Assembly (NCBI GenBank): GCA_944387445.1
Contig: CALXEX010000012.1
Coordinates: forward strand, 1-51,300
Direction of reading: 5' to 3'
Origin: an uncultured Clostridia bacterium
Lineage (GTDB): Bacteria; Bacillota; Clostridia; TANB77; CAG-508
Length of the DNA stretch: 51,300 nucleotides
The notes beneath the pieces are model-generated. The model did no database searches. It saw nothing but the letters and a program-made list of their open reading frames with translations, and had not been told where the DNA came from. This document shows positions 36,631 to 45,384 of this stretch, in pieces. The position numbers and the translations under genes are program-made. Each line of letters opens with the position of its first letter. The first letter of the stretch is position 1.

Positions 36631-37863
36631 ATGGAACTAAAGATAAACTATCAATACACATATTTTATACATCCTTTTGTTGTAAAACAAAAGAAATATC
36701 AAAAATATATATTACGATTATTAAAAGATAAAAATTGTAAATTAAAACGATTTGAAAAAGAAAAAGATTTACGCTTATATAAACATTTTACACCAAAAAT
36801 GAGAGATTTTCTTTTCTCTAGTTTTAGTTTTACAAATGCAAAATATGCAAGATTTAAAGAAATGCCAATAGAAACACAATCAGCCGTACTTTCTAAATAT
36901 CCTTGTACCATATTTGAATATACCATAAAAAATGACATACAAGGGAAGGCAGGAGAAGGAAAAGGTATTTTCTTTAAAATACGAAAAATGGAAATCATCT
37001 GTTTTCAAACAGGAATCTGTTTCTTGTGTATGAAGACAAATATAGAAGATAATCCAACTTTTTCAGATGTCTTAAATTTCAATTACAAATTTAGAGACAT
37101 TAAGCAAGATAATAGAACATTAAACAATTATGATAAGATCAATATACAAACAGATAGTTTTGCCAATATAGATAAACTAACAGATTTTATAAAGGAACTA
37201 ACAGGTTCTAATGTAGAGGCAATTAAATTAGATATCAATACAGAACGATTTTTAACATTTTCCTATGTATGTATAGAACAATCAGCATGGAATGTAGACA
37301 ACCCATTTGAAAATATAGAAAATCACTTTATAAAATTTGCTAGATTCTTACCTGCTGACAACTCAGCAAGTTTAAAAGAACAAGATATTTTATCATTATC
37401 AAAATGGAAATATACAAAAATGGGAATTACAAAATATGGTGTTACATTATTTTCATCATCAATAGATATCAATAATTATACGATTCTACCAAATGAATTT
37501 GAACAACAATATTTGTATACTTACATATTTGAATTATATAAGAAAATATATTTGAAAAAACTAAGTTTAGAATTTAAACATTTAACAAAAGTGAAAAGCG
37601 TAAGAAAAGAATTCATATCTTTCACAAAAAATGTGTGGATTCAAGAAGTAACAGAAGATGAAATAGGAACAATGTTTGACCATAAAGTAAAAGAAATGTT
37701 AGGATCAGAGCAATTGTATCGTGAAGTAAAAAATGAATATGATGTATTATACAAAGAGTTAAATATTGAAAAAAATAAGCATATCACAATTGCCATTTCT
37801 ATTATTTTAATTGCTTCATTGGTATTTAATATATTGAATTTTATGTTATTATCAAGATATTAG
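36631..37863 (+). CDS. tail-anchored protein of unknown function
   Basis: 410 residues. The frame extends upstream to 36577, but AAAAGGTGATAAAC directly before the ATG at 36631 marks the start. The protein is soluble until a C-terminal membrane segment (about 383-405), so the bulk should face the cytoplasm. Recognisable stretches are YTYFIHPFVVKQKKYQKYIL, LSKYPCTIFEYTIKNDIQGK and ICFQTGICFLCMKTN. From memory, these recur in clostridial proteins of unknown function. No catalytic motif stands out. It stands alone, followed by a repeat-rich intergenic region. Confidence 0.72.
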   Translation: MELKINYQYTYFIHPFVVKQKKYQKYILRLLKDKNCKLKRFEKEKDLRLYKHFTPKMRDFLFSSFSFTNAKYARFKEMPIETQSAVLSKYPCTIFEYTIKNDIQGKAGEGKGIFFKIRKMEIICFQTGICFLCMKTNIEDNPTFSDVLNFNYKFRDIKQDNRTLNNYDKINIQTDSFANIDKLTDFIKELTGSNVEAIKLDINTERFLTFSYVCIEQSAWNVDNPFENIENHFIKFARFLPADNSASLKEQDILSLSKWKYTKMGITKYGVTLFSSSIDINNYTILPNEFEQQYLYTYIFELYKKIYLKKLSLEFKHLTKVKSVRKEFISFTKNVWIQEVTEDEIGTMFDHKVKEMLGSEQLYREVKNEYDVLYKELNIEKNKHITIAISIILIASLVFNILNFMLLSRY

Positions 37864-37914
37864 GGATAATTGGAACCAGGTCCATTTGGCCCATGGTATT
37901 TAGGTATAAGTGGT

Positions 37915-38128
37915 TAGAGCCCGATGATATATAAAATATTTTTTGAGTTTTCCTGCTCATTCCATTCAAAAAGAACTCATAAGGCTTTCTCATGAGCCTC
38001 TTTCACTCAGACCCTCTCGTAAACTCGAGTACCGTGAACATCCCTCATTCGAAAACCTAATGAGTTCTATTTTTCATTCCAATCGAACGTCAAACTTAAA
38101 AAAATATTTTATATATCATCGGGCTCTA
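37915..38128. mobile_element. MITE-like element with ~36-bp terminal inverted repeats
   Basis: The left end (37915-37950, starting TAGAGCCCGATGATATATAA) is matched in reverse by 38092-38128, ending ATATCATCGGGCTCTA, with one substitution and one extra base. Inside, CTCATTCCATTCAAAAAG and its partial inverse near 38060 extend the symmetry. The core (ACCCTCTCGTAAACTCGAGT) is richer in G+C than the genome. There is no convincing gene; an open frame crossing it is a chance extension of acpS. It lies about 50 bp before acpS, so it is part of that gene's 5' region. Confidence 0.75.
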
Positions 38129-38179
38129 GCTATTTATTACAATGGAATGGTTTTAGAAAAAAAGAAAAGGAAGAATAGT

Positions 38180-38563
38180 ATGAAAATCAGTTGCGGAACA
38201 GATATTATAGAAATCAATCGAATCAAAGAAAGTATAGAAGATTTAGGAACAAAATTTTTAGAACGTGTATATACAGAAAAAGAAATAGCATATTGTGAAA
38301 GTAAAAAGAAACAAAAATATCAACACTATGCTGCCAGATTTTCTGCAAAAGAAGCGATATTTAAAGCAATATCAAGTGGATTACATAACAAGTATGACAT
38401 AGGTTGGAAAGATATAGAGGTCGTCAATGATGAAAATGGAAGACCACATGCCAAATTATTACATATAGAAATACCAGAAATAGAAGAAATGGACATTAGT
38501 ATTTCACATTGCAAAGAATATGCTACAGCAAATGTAGTGGTGATATGGAAAAATGTCGCATAA
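38180..38563 (+). CDS. acpS: holo-[acyl-carrier-protein] synthase
   Basis: A 127-residue AcpS that transfers 4'-phosphopantetheine from CoA to acyl carrier protein. The two signatures are present: GTDIIEINRI with D8, and RFSAKEAIFKA with E58 and K62, which bind magnesium and CoA. The frame is open a further 79 codons upstream but runs through a MITE-like element. The ATG at 38180 gives the family's normal length and has GGAAGAAT before it. The stop codon is inside the 5' arm of the terminator. The next gene is tatD. Confidence 0.93.
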   Translation: MKISCGTDIIEINRIKESIEDLGTKFLERVYTEKEIAYCESKKKQKYQHYAARFSAKEAIFKAISSGLHNKYDIGWKDIEVVNDENGRPHAKLLHIEIPEIEEMDISISHCKEYATANVVVIWKNVA

Positions 38564-38590
38564 GGATCTGATCCCTATGCGACATTTTGT
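38550..38590 (+). terminator. terminator overlapping the end of acpS
   Basis: AAAATGTCGCATAAGG (38550-38565) pairs with CCTATGCGACATTTT (38574-38588) with one bulged A. The acpS stop codon 38561-38563 lies inside the 5' arm. The T-run is short (TTTTG), so termination may be partial. Confidence 0.6.
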
Positions 38591-38608
38591 AAAGGGGGTA
38601 GCTAGAAA

Positions 38609-39412
38609 ATGGAGTTTTTTGATAGTCATTGTCATTTAGATGATGAAAGATTTGACGAAGATAGGGAAAAGTTGATAAGTGAAATAAAAAAAGCAAATAT
38701 TACAAAATTTGTTTCAGCAGGGTATAGCCTAGATGGTTCTATAAAAGGTGTGGCATTATCAAAAACATATGATTATATATATACTACCTGTGGGATTTCT
38801 CCTAATGATATTCCACAAAATGAAGAAGAATTGTGGAAAGATATTGAAATAATAAGGAATATAGTGGAAGACAATATAAAAGATAAAAAAATTGTAGCAA
38901 TTGGCGAAATTGGATTAGATTATTATTGGGAAAAGGATTTACAAAGGAGAAAATTGCAGAGACAAGCTTTTATTAAACAAATAGAGATGGCAAATGCATT
39001 GGACTTACCAATCGTGATACATACAAGAGAAGCGGTTATGGATACTCTTGAAATTTTGAAGGAACATATAGTAAATAAAAAAGGTGTATTTCATTGTTGC
39101 CCATTAAATAGAGAATTAGTGAAAGAAGCGCTAAAGCTTGGATTTTATATTTCATTTGCAGGTCCTGTTACATTTAAAAATTCTAAAAATGCCAATGAAA
39201 TCATAGAAATGGTACCAGATGATAAGATGTTAATTGAGACAGATAGCCCTTATTTAGCACCAGAGCCAGTAAGAGGAACAAGAAATGACCCAAGAAATGT
39301 GAAATATATTGCTCAGAAGATAGCAGGGGTAAAAGAAATACCCTTAGAGAGAATTGCTAAAATAACATATGAAAATGCAAGTCGTATTTTTGGGATTTTA
39401 AGAACAATCTAA
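38609..39412 (+). CDS. tatD: TatD family metal-dependent DNase
   Basis: A 267-residue TIM-barrel hydrolase of the TatD family (3'-5' exonuclease or D-aminoacyl-tRNA deacylase activity is reported for members). Metal ligands are visible: H7 and H9 in DSHCHLDD, E100 in GEIGLDYYW, H138 in IHTREA, H162 in FHCC and D212 in ETDSPYL. All are intact. The RBS AAAGGGGG lies 13 nt before the ATG. In many firmicutes tatD neighbours yabE; here a yabE-like gene lies 3 kb downstream with other genes between. Confidence 0.94.
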   Translation: MEFFDSHCHLDDERFDEDREKLISEIKKANITKFVSAGYSLDGSIKGVALSKTYDYIYTTCGISPNDIPQNEEELWKDIEIIRNIVEDNIKDKKIVAIGEIGLDYYWEKDLQRRKLQRQAFIKQIEMANALDLPIVIHTREAVMDTLEILKEHIVNKKGVFHCCPLNRELVKEALKLGFYISFAGPVTFKNSKNANEIIEMVPDDKMLIETDSPYLAPEPVRGTRNDPRNVKYIAQKIAGVKEIPLERIAKITYENASRIFGILRTI

Positions 39413-39448
39413 AAGCCCAAATAAATATATGAAAGGAAAGAAAATAAA

Positions 39449-40417
39449 ATGCAATTAGATGAAAGAAGAATTTTAGATACTGCACAAGGTGTAAAAAACG
39501 GAACAAACACAAGAGAAGATTTAAAGAATTTATTAGGTGGAGAAAGATTAAACGATATCTTTGATGAAGGAACAGTAAATGCCTTATTAGATACATTAAT
39601 TGAGAATGGGAAAATTCATAGTATGATACAAAATGGAAATGGATTAGATATACTAGAAGGTTTAGTTAATCAAGAAATAAAAGGCGATTTATCTAATTTT
39701 TATATGATAAATCCCGAATATATTTTAAAGCTATCTTCAGAGCAACAAAAGAATATAGCAGATAGTATCTCTAATGGGAGACCAGAATTATCAAAAGCTC
39801 TGCAGATTATGTGGAGCAAAAAAATTAGAACAGAAGCTTGTACCACAAAAAGCAGTGATAACATTCCTATGTTACAATTAAATATTAAAGCAAATGAAAT
39901 AGAAAAACAAGAATTTGTGCAACAATTATATGAACAAGAAGGTATTGAAGCAAATGGATATTTTTTAGGATATGAGAAAAATACATTTTTAGTAAATTTG
40001 TCAGGAGATAAATTATATGATTATTTACAAGGAGAAAATATACCAACTGCTCAAGAAGAAAAAGAAAATATTTTTGCAAGTATAATGAAAGAAAATTTAC
40101 AATTTTGTAAAGAGATGCATGAAAGTTATGTAAAAAATGATATGGATACAAAAGAAATAGATGAGGAGATAATGAGAAGTAAAAAGTGGCTCACAGAATT
40201 TGAAAATAGAAATCATCATAAAAGTGAAAAGCAGCAAGAAGCACAAAGCCAAGAAAGTAGAAAAGATTGGGAATTAGAACCTGAAATGAAAAAACAAATA
40301 CAAAAAAATAGCGCAGAAATTGCTAAAAATCATAGAAAGCAAGCGCAACAAGAACAACAATTGCAAAATGAAAACCAAATACCTACACAAACTGCAGGAG
40401 AGGGTATGGAATTATAA
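39449..40417 (+). CDS. hypothetical soluble protein with Gln/Glu-rich tail
   Basis: 322 residues with no signal peptide or membrane segment. The N-terminal 100 residues are helical (LDTAQGVKNGTNTREDLKNL, INPEYILKLSSEQQKNIADS). The middle contains LQLNIKANEIEKQEFVQQLY and GYFLGYEKNTFLVNLSGDKL, which looks like a small alpha-beta domain. The last 70 residues are charged and Gln-rich (KSEKQQEAQSQESRKDWELE) and probably disordered. I do not recognise the family. The RBS GAAAGGAAAG precedes the ATG, 36 nt after tatD, so the two may be co-transcribed. Confidence 0.7.
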   Translation: MQLDERRILDTAQGVKNGTNTREDLKNLLGGERLNDIFDEGTVNALLDTLIENGKIHSMIQNGNGLDILEGLVNQEIKGDLSNFYMINPEYILKLSSEQQKNIADSISNGRPELSKALQIMWSKKIRTEACTTKSSDNIPMLQLNIKANEIEKQEFVQQLYEQEGIEANGYFLGYEKNTFLVNLSGDKLYDYLQGENIPTAQEEKENIFASIMKENLQFCKEMHESYVKNDMDTKEIDEEIMRSKKWLTEFENRNHHKSEKQQEAQSQESRKDWELEPEMKKQIQKNSAEIAKNHRKQAQQEQQLQNENQIPTQTAGEGMEL

Positions 40418-40423
40418 AACATA

Positions 40424-40476
40424 AAAAGAGCTAGAAAAATCTTTTTGGAAGGACATTTCTAGTTCTTTTAGTTTTT
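40424..40476. terminator. terminator between converging genes
   Basis: A 14-bp stem (40424-40437 with 40456-40469, one G-U) is followed by TTTTAGTTTTT. The A-rich 5' side gives a T-run on the minus strand, so it may also stop htpX transcription. Confidence 0.72.
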
Positions 40477-40490
40477 AAAAATGTTTAAAA

Positions 40491-41387
40491 TTAATACTTT
40501 AAATTTCTCAAAGCTTCAATTCTATCAGCTGTACTAGGGTGTGTAGACCATATATTGGTGGTCTTTTTTTTGCCGTTTTTCTTAAAAGGATTTACAATAT
40601 ACATATTTGCAGTAGCTGAATTTGCCGTTTCTAATTCATTTGGGTCATTTTCTAATTTTTCCAAAGCAGAGATTAAACCATCTGGGTTACGTGTAAATTC
40701 TACAGCAGTACTATCTGCTAAAAATTCTCTTTTTCTTGATAAAGCAAGTTGCATCAAAGAGCCAAAAATAGGAGCCAAAATTAGAAAAACTAATCCAATT
40801 AACATCAAAATACCATTTGCTTTGTTATCACTATCATTGTCTTTTACACCACCCCAAAACAAAGCACGTGAAAATAAATCAGATAGCATTACAATAAATC
40901 CTACCATAACAGAAACAACACAACTCAAGCGAATATCATAGTTTTTAATATGACTCATTTCATGTGCAATAACCCCTTCTAATTCATAGTAATCAAGCTT
41001 TTCTAAAAGACCTGTGGTTACACAAATTACTGCATTTTCTGGATTTCTACCAGTGGCAAATGCATTAGGCTGATTATCATCAACTACATAAAGTCTAGGT
41101 TTTACAGGCAATCCCGAAGTTACCATTAAAGCATCTAAAATATTTACCAATTCTTGGTTTTCTTCTTTCGTAGCAGGTCTGGCCTTGTTTAAAGATAATA
41201 CAATTTTATCACTATAATAATAAGAGGCCCATGCAGAACCAATTGAAAATATTAAAGCAATGACAATAGACATAGTGCCAAGTCTTAAAGCATGACAAAT
41301 GTAATATACAATTAAAGTGATAACAATAATGAAAATACCAACAATAAAACCTGATTCTAACTTATTTTTTTTACTGGTTTCAAACAT
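40491..41387 (-). CDS. htpX: membrane zinc metalloprotease HtpX
   Basis: A 298-residue M48 protease for quality control of membrane proteins. Hydrophobic segments lie at about 15-35 and 37-55, with further ones near 160-180 and 195-220. The active site is HEMSH (in EGVIAHEMSHIKNYDIR), and the third ligand region is ALSRKREFLADSTAVEF. Upstream in-frame sequence to 41537 is not coding by appearance. The ATG at 41387, with AAGGATT before it, gives the canonical N-terminus MFETSKKNK. It follows lemA by about 150 nt on the same strand, the usual lemA-htpX pairing. Confidence 0.93.
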   Translation of the reverse strand: MFETSKKNKLESGFIVGIFIIVITLIVYYICHALRLGTMSIVIALIFSIGSAWASYYYSDKIVLSLNKARPATKEENQELVNILDALMVTSGLPVKPRLYVVDDNQPNAFATGRNPENAVICVTTGLLEKLDYYELEGVIAHEMSHIKNYDIRLSCVVSVMVGFIVMLSDLFSRALFWGGVKDNDSDNKANGILMLIGLVFLILAPIFGSLMQLALSRKREFLADSTAVEFTRNPDGLISALEKLENDPNELETANSATANMYIVNPFKKNGKKKTTNIWSTHPSTADRIEALRNLKY

Positions 41388-41539
41388 TTTTTTAATCCTT
41401 ATTTTATATTTAGGTTTTTTATCATAAAGAAAATAAATACAAATTGCAAACAGGTAATGCCTATAAACCTGTTTATAAATAAAGAGAGGAAAGAAACCAT
41501 ATCTTAACCCCTCTATAAAATTTTGTAAAAATAACAAGT

Positions 41540-42097
41540 CTATTTCCCAAAGTCTACTTTTACATTTTTTCTTGCTTCTTCATTTTCAGCTTCGAATAAA
41601 TCACGAGCTTTAAAATTGAACATTCCAGCAATAATATTAGATGGGAAAACTTCTAATTTTGTATTATACATTGTTACAGTATCATTATAGAATTGTCTAG
41701 AAAAAGAAATTTTATTTTCTGTATTTCTAAGTTCTTCTGACAATTGTGCAAAATTTTGATTTGCTTTCAAATCTGGATAACCTTCAGATACTGCCATAAT
41801 GGTTTTTAAAGCATCAGATAATTGATTATCTAATGAAGCTTTTTCAGCAACACTGTTTGTATTAGCCCATGAAGTTCTCAATTCTGCTATTTTTTCAAAA
41901 GTTGCAGACTCATGATTCATATAGCCTTTAACAGTTTCAACAAAATTTGGAATCAAGTCAAATCTTCTTTGTAGTTGTACATCTATTTGACTCCATGCAT
42001 TGTCTACTTTTATTCTTGCTTGAACTAAACCATTATACATAGCGATTACTGCAATAACGATAATAACAACAATTGCTAATATAATCCAACCAATCAT
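41540..42097 (-). CDS. lemA: LemA family protein (paired with htpX)
   Basis: 185 residues. A single N-terminal membrane segment (about 3-22) is followed by a long helical bundle outside the membrane. Family landmarks are YNGLVQARIKVDNAWSQIDV, QLQRRFDLIPNFVETVKGY, ISFSRQFYNDTVTMYN and FPSNIIAGMFNF. The RBS AAGGAGGA precedes the ATG. The molecular role is not settled; genetic linkage with HtpX is widespread. A second, divergent LemA lies at 47131-47655. Confidence 0.93.
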   Translation of the reverse strand: MIGWIILAIVVIIVIAVIAMYNGLVQARIKVDNAWSQIDVQLQRRFDLIPNFVETVKGYMNHESATFEKIAELRTSWANTNSVAEKASLDNQLSDALKTIMAVSEGYPDLKANQNFAQLSEELRNTENKISFSRQFYNDTVTMYNTKLEVFPSNIIAGMFNFKARDLFEAENEEARKNVKVDFGK

Positions 42098-42356
42098 TTA
42101 TAAAAATCCTCCTTATATGTATTATATACAAAACTATCATAGCATATTAACTTATTTTATACAATATGAATGTGAAAAATTTGTGAAAAAAATTAATAAA
42201 AAGGAATATTTTTTTAAAAATTCTCATATAGTATAGTATGGACAAAAATGGGACAAATATGAAGGTTTTTAAGATAAAAATTATGTAAATAAGAAAAATA
42301 AAAACGTAAGAAAAACTTAGGGACACAAGGATTCGAAACGAAAGTGGTGACAAAAT

Positions 42357-42385
42357 TTGACTTTTGATACAAAAAATAGTATAAT
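42357..42385 (+). promoter_or_regulatory. sigma-A promoter of the yabE-like gene
   Basis: TTGACT (42357-42362), a 17-bp spacer and a perfect TATAAT (42380-42385), 36 nt before the start codon. Part of the lemA-yabE gap (42098-42420) resembles the MITE family end (GGGACACAAGG near 42320), but too little to call a copy. Confidence 0.78.
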
Positions 42386-42420
42386 AATATTGTGTTGCCA
42401 AAAGGAGGTAATTTAATCTT

Positions 42421-43353
42421 ATGAAAAGAGAAGAAAAGGCTTCAATTTCTATAATGAAGATTATCTGTGTAAGCATCATTTTAATATTGATATCAGGAAT
42501 TAGTGTTATGGCCGTAAGCACAGACTTAAAAGATATAACGATTGTATTGCAAAACGGATATGAAATGACAACTGTAACATCTAAAAGTAAAGTGTCAGAT
42601 ATATTAAGTGAAAATAATATTGTTTTAAATGAAGACCAAAAGACAATACCAGATTTAGATAGTGAAATTACTTCAGGAGATACAATCAAAATAACAGATA
42701 AATCCTATAATGAAGTACAAATTGCTAAAATCTCTGAAGAAGGCATTGAAACTTCATTAGATCAATTATTAGAAAGTTATGCACCAATCACAGAGAAAAT
42801 AGTTGTGGAACAAGTCGTGATACCTTATGAAACAATCACAAAAAATACAACAGGAACATCAACAGACACAACCAATAAAGTTGTGCAAGAAGGAAAAGAT
42901 GGATTAAAAGAAGTAACATATAAAGTAAAATATCAAAATGATGTAGAAATTGAAAAGTCAGTTATATCAGAAGTAGTTGTACAAGAACCAGTTGATAAAA
43001 TTGTTCAAGTACAAAAAAAGGTAACTTCAAGAAGTTCAACATTACCAAGAGTATCAAGTACTTCAACAACAGGAGGAACTGTATATAAAATAACAGCATA
43101 TTGTCCTTGTAGCAAATGTTGTGGTAAAACAAATGGAAGAACTGCATCTGGAACAACAGCAACAGCTGGAAGAACAGTTGCAGCATCTAGTAAATTTGCA
43201 TTTGGAACAAAATTAAATATTGGTGGACACGTATATACAGTTGAAGACAGAGGTGGAGCAATTAATGGAAACAAAATAGATATATTTGTTAATTCACATG
43301 CAGAAGCTCTTGCGTGGGGTGTAAGATACTTAAATGTAAGTGTTGTAAACTAA
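42421..43353 (+). CDS. YabE-like cell-wall protein: DUF348, G5 and 3D domains
   Basis: 310 residues. A membrane or signal segment spans about 12-32. One DUF348 (ubiquitin-like) domain follows at about 37-95 (ITIVLQNGYEMTTVTSKSKV). A G5 domain lies at about 120-200 (EKIVVEQVVIPYETITK... GLKEVTYKVKY). The 3D domain closes the protein (ITAYCPCSKCCGK... YTVEDRGGAINGNKIDIFV). G5 binds wall polymers, and 3D is the catalytic fold of lytic transglycosylases of the resuscitation-factor type. Two of the usual three aspartates are present (EDRG and KIDIF); the first (V-D-P) reads VAASS. It has its own promoter and terminator. Confidence 0.88.
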   Translation: MKREEKASISIMKIICVSIILILISGISVMAVSTDLKDITIVLQNGYEMTTVTSKSKVSDILSENNIVLNEDQKTIPDLDSEITSGDTIKITDKSYNEVQIAKISEEGIETSLDQLLESYAPITEKIVVEQVVIPYETITKNTTGTSTDTTNKVVQEGKDGLKEVTYKVKYQNDVEIEKSVISEVVVQEPVDKIVQVQKKVTSRSSTLPRVSSTSTTGGTVYKITAYCPCSKCCGKTNGRTASGTTATAGRTVAASSKFAFGTKLNIGGHVYTVEDRGGAINGNKIDIFVNSHAEALAWGVRYLNVSVVN

Positions 43354-43368
43354 GAAAAAATATAGTAT

Positions 43369-43405
43369 AATATACTAGAGTTTGTAAGGCTCTAGTATAT
43401 TTTTG
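43369..43405 (+). terminator. terminator of the yabE-like gene
   Basis: A perfect 12-bp stem (43369-43380 with 43390-43401) with a 9-nt loop, followed by TTTTG. It begins 16 nt after the stop codon. Confidence 0.8.
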
Positions 43406-43476
43406 TTATATAAAAAAGTAAAAAAAATTTATATAATAAAAATAAAATTTATTAAAATAAAAATAAGGAGAAGTAT

Positions 43477-44229
43477 ATGAATTTAATATCTTGGAATGTA
43501 AATGGTATTCGCGCTTGTGTGAATAAAGGATTTAGTGAATTTTTTAAAGAGATAGATGCAGATATATTTTGCATACAAGAAACTAAATGTCAACCAGAGC
43601 AAATTGAACTAACTTTTGAAGGCTACATAGCTTATTGGAATAGTGCAGAAAGAAAAGGGTATTCTGGAACAGCCATTTTTACAAAAAAAGAACCAATAAG
43701 TGTAACATATGGTATTGGTATAGAAGAACATGATAAAGAAGGAAGAGTCATTACCTTAGAATTTGAAGATTTCTATATGGTAAATATTTATACACCAAAT
43801 GCCAAAAGAGGATTAGAAAGATTAGATTATAGGCAAATATGGGAAGATGAAATTAGAAAATATTTATTAAAATTAAATAAAATAAAACCAGTAATTATGT
43901 GTGGAGATTTAAATGTAGCGCATGAAGAAATTGACTTAAAAAATCCAAAGTCCAACCGAGGAAATGCAGGATTTACAGATGAAGAAAGAGAAAAAATGAC
44001 AGAGTTACTAAATGCAGGTTTTGTAGATTCTTTTAGATTTTTATATCCTGATAAAACTGATAGTTATAGTTGGTGGTCATATATGGGAAAAGCAAGAGAA
44101 AAAAATGTAGGATGGAGAATTGACTATTTTATTGTGTCAAAAGATATACAAGATAAAATAAAAGAAGCAATGATTTATCCAGAAATTATGGGGAGTGATC
44201 ATTGTCCAGTTGGATTAATCATAGAATAA
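43477..44229 (+). CDS. exoA: exodeoxyribonuclease III / AP endonuclease
   Basis: A 250-residue Xth-type enzyme of base-excision repair that cuts abasic sites and trims 3' ends. Active-site residues are visible: N7 in SWNVNGIRA, E35 in QETKCQ, D144 and N146 in CGDLNVAH, and D241-H242 in GSDHCPVG. Length is normal. The RBS AAGGAG is 8 nt before the ATG. It is followed 11 nt later by a transporter gene in the same direction, without an intervening terminator, so the two are probably co-transcribed. Confidence 0.95.
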   Translation: MNLISWNVNGIRACVNKGFSEFFKEIDADIFCIQETKCQPEQIELTFEGYIAYWNSAERKGYSGTAIFTKKEPISVTYGIGIEEHDKEGRVITLEFEDFYMVNIYTPNAKRGLERLDYRQIWEDEIRKYLLKLNKIKPVIMCGDLNVAHEEIDLKNPKSNRGNAGFTDEEREKMTELLNAGFVDSFRFLYPDKTDSYSWWSYMGKAREKNVGWRIDYFIVSKDIQDKIKEAMIYPEIMGSDHCPVGLIIE

Positions 44230-44240
44230 GGGGGATTTTT

Positions 44241-45377
44241 ATGAATGAAGTAAAACATAATTGGAAAAAATGGGTGTACTGGTTTGCTTTGGGATTAGCA
44301 TTGATTTGTATATATAAAATCTTAGATAATTATGAAAATGTTATGGAAGTTTTACATACATTTTTTGGAGTTATTAGTCCTTTTTTGATTGGTATATTTA
44401 TCGCATATATATTATATATGCCATCTAGAAAATTTGAAGAACTATATGGAAAGGTCAAGATAAAATTCATATCCAAAAAAGCAAGAGGATTAGGTGTTAT
44501 TACAGTATATCTTATCATTATATTAGCCATTAGTATATTATGTGCAGTCATTTTACCAATTGTATTTGAAAGTATAACAGACTTTATTAGTAGCATACCA
44601 CATTATATTGAAGATGCAATGAATGCTTATAATAACTTACCAGAAGACTCTATATTAAAAAGCCAAATTGTGCAAGACGAAATTCGTAATTTACAAAATA
44701 TCGATATTAAACAATATTTAAACGTAGAAGCAATATTAGGATATATTGTCAATGCTATTGGAGCAATCTTTAGTATAGTAGACATTTTTATAGCCATAAT
44801 TGTATCTGTATATATATTAATTGATAGAAGAAAGATATTAACCTTTTTTAAAAGATTAGCAGGCGCTATATTTAAAGAAAGAACTTATAAAAATATAGAT
44901 AAATATTTTAATAATTCAAATGAAATTTTCTTTAAGTTTATAGCAAGTCAATTTTTAGATGCCATTGTAGTAGGTGTTTTGGTATCAATAGCTATGACCA
45001 TTATGGGAATTAGATATGCACCATTATTAGGATTTTTTATTGGATTATTCAATATGATACCATATGTAGGAGCGATTATTGCGACAGTTATTTCTGCAAT
45101 TATTACACTTATCACAGGAGGATTATCACAAACTATTTGGATGCTAATTGTTGTTATCATTTTACAACAAATAGATGCCAACATCATTAACCCTAGAATT
45201 GTAGGAAAATCATTAAAAATTAGTCCGCTACTAGTATTATTTGCTGTTACCTTTGGAGGTGCTTATTTTGGAATATTAGGAATGTTCTTAGCTGTGCCAG
45301 TCATTGCAGTTATCAAAATATTATTAGATGATTTTATAACATATCGAGAAACAAAAAAGAAAAAGTTGCCAGAGTGA
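44241..45377 (+). CDS. AI-2E family (PerM/YtvI-type) membrane transporter
   Basis: 378 residues with about eight membrane segments. It has the family's N-terminal LALICIYKIL and FFGVISPFLIGIFIAYILYM. A long central soluble loop (about 110-175) and the C-terminal block GFFIGLFNMIPYVGAIIATV, QIDANIINPRIVGKSLKISP and LGMFLAVPVIAVIKILL follow. Members export diverse solutes or ions; the autoinducer-2 name is historical and no substrate can be inferred. The frame opens at 44202, but AAGGGGGA before the ATG at 44241 marks the start. A MITE-like element begins 8 nt after its stop. Confidence 0.9.
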   Translation: MNEVKHNWKKWVYWFALGLALICIYKILDNYENVMEVLHTFFGVISPFLIGIFIAYILYMPSRKFEELYGKVKIKFISKKARGLGVITVYLIIILAISILCAVILPIVFESITDFISSIPHYIEDAMNAYNNLPEDSILKSQIVQDEIRNLQNIDIKQYLNVEAILGYIVNAIGAIFSIVDIFIAIIVSVYILIDRRKILTFFKRLAGAIFKERTYKNIDKYFNNSNEIFFKFIASQFLDAIVVGVLVSIAMTIMGIRYAPLLGFFIGLFNMIPYVGAIIATVISAIITLITGGLSQTIWMLIVVIILQQIDANIINPRIVGKSLKISPLLVLFAVTFGGAYFGILGMFLAVPVIAVIKILLDDFITYRETKKKKLPE

Positions 45378-45384
45378 AATGTTA

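Noticed and set aside
37943-38179. N-terminal extension of acpS by 79 codons
   Set aside because: The extension is the translated MITE-like element and has no RBS. AcpS motifs begin exactly at the internal ATG at 38180, which gives the normal family length.
42316-42350. A further MITE family A copy before the yabE-like gene
   Set aside because: Only a short GGGACACAAGG-like string matches, with no inverted partner and no internal hairpin.
42147-42689. A 180-residue minus-strand frame opposite the yabE-like gene
   Set aside because: It is hydrophobic only because it mirrors A/T-rich sequence, crosses the yabE promoter and has no RBS. The plus-strand product is clearly the real one.
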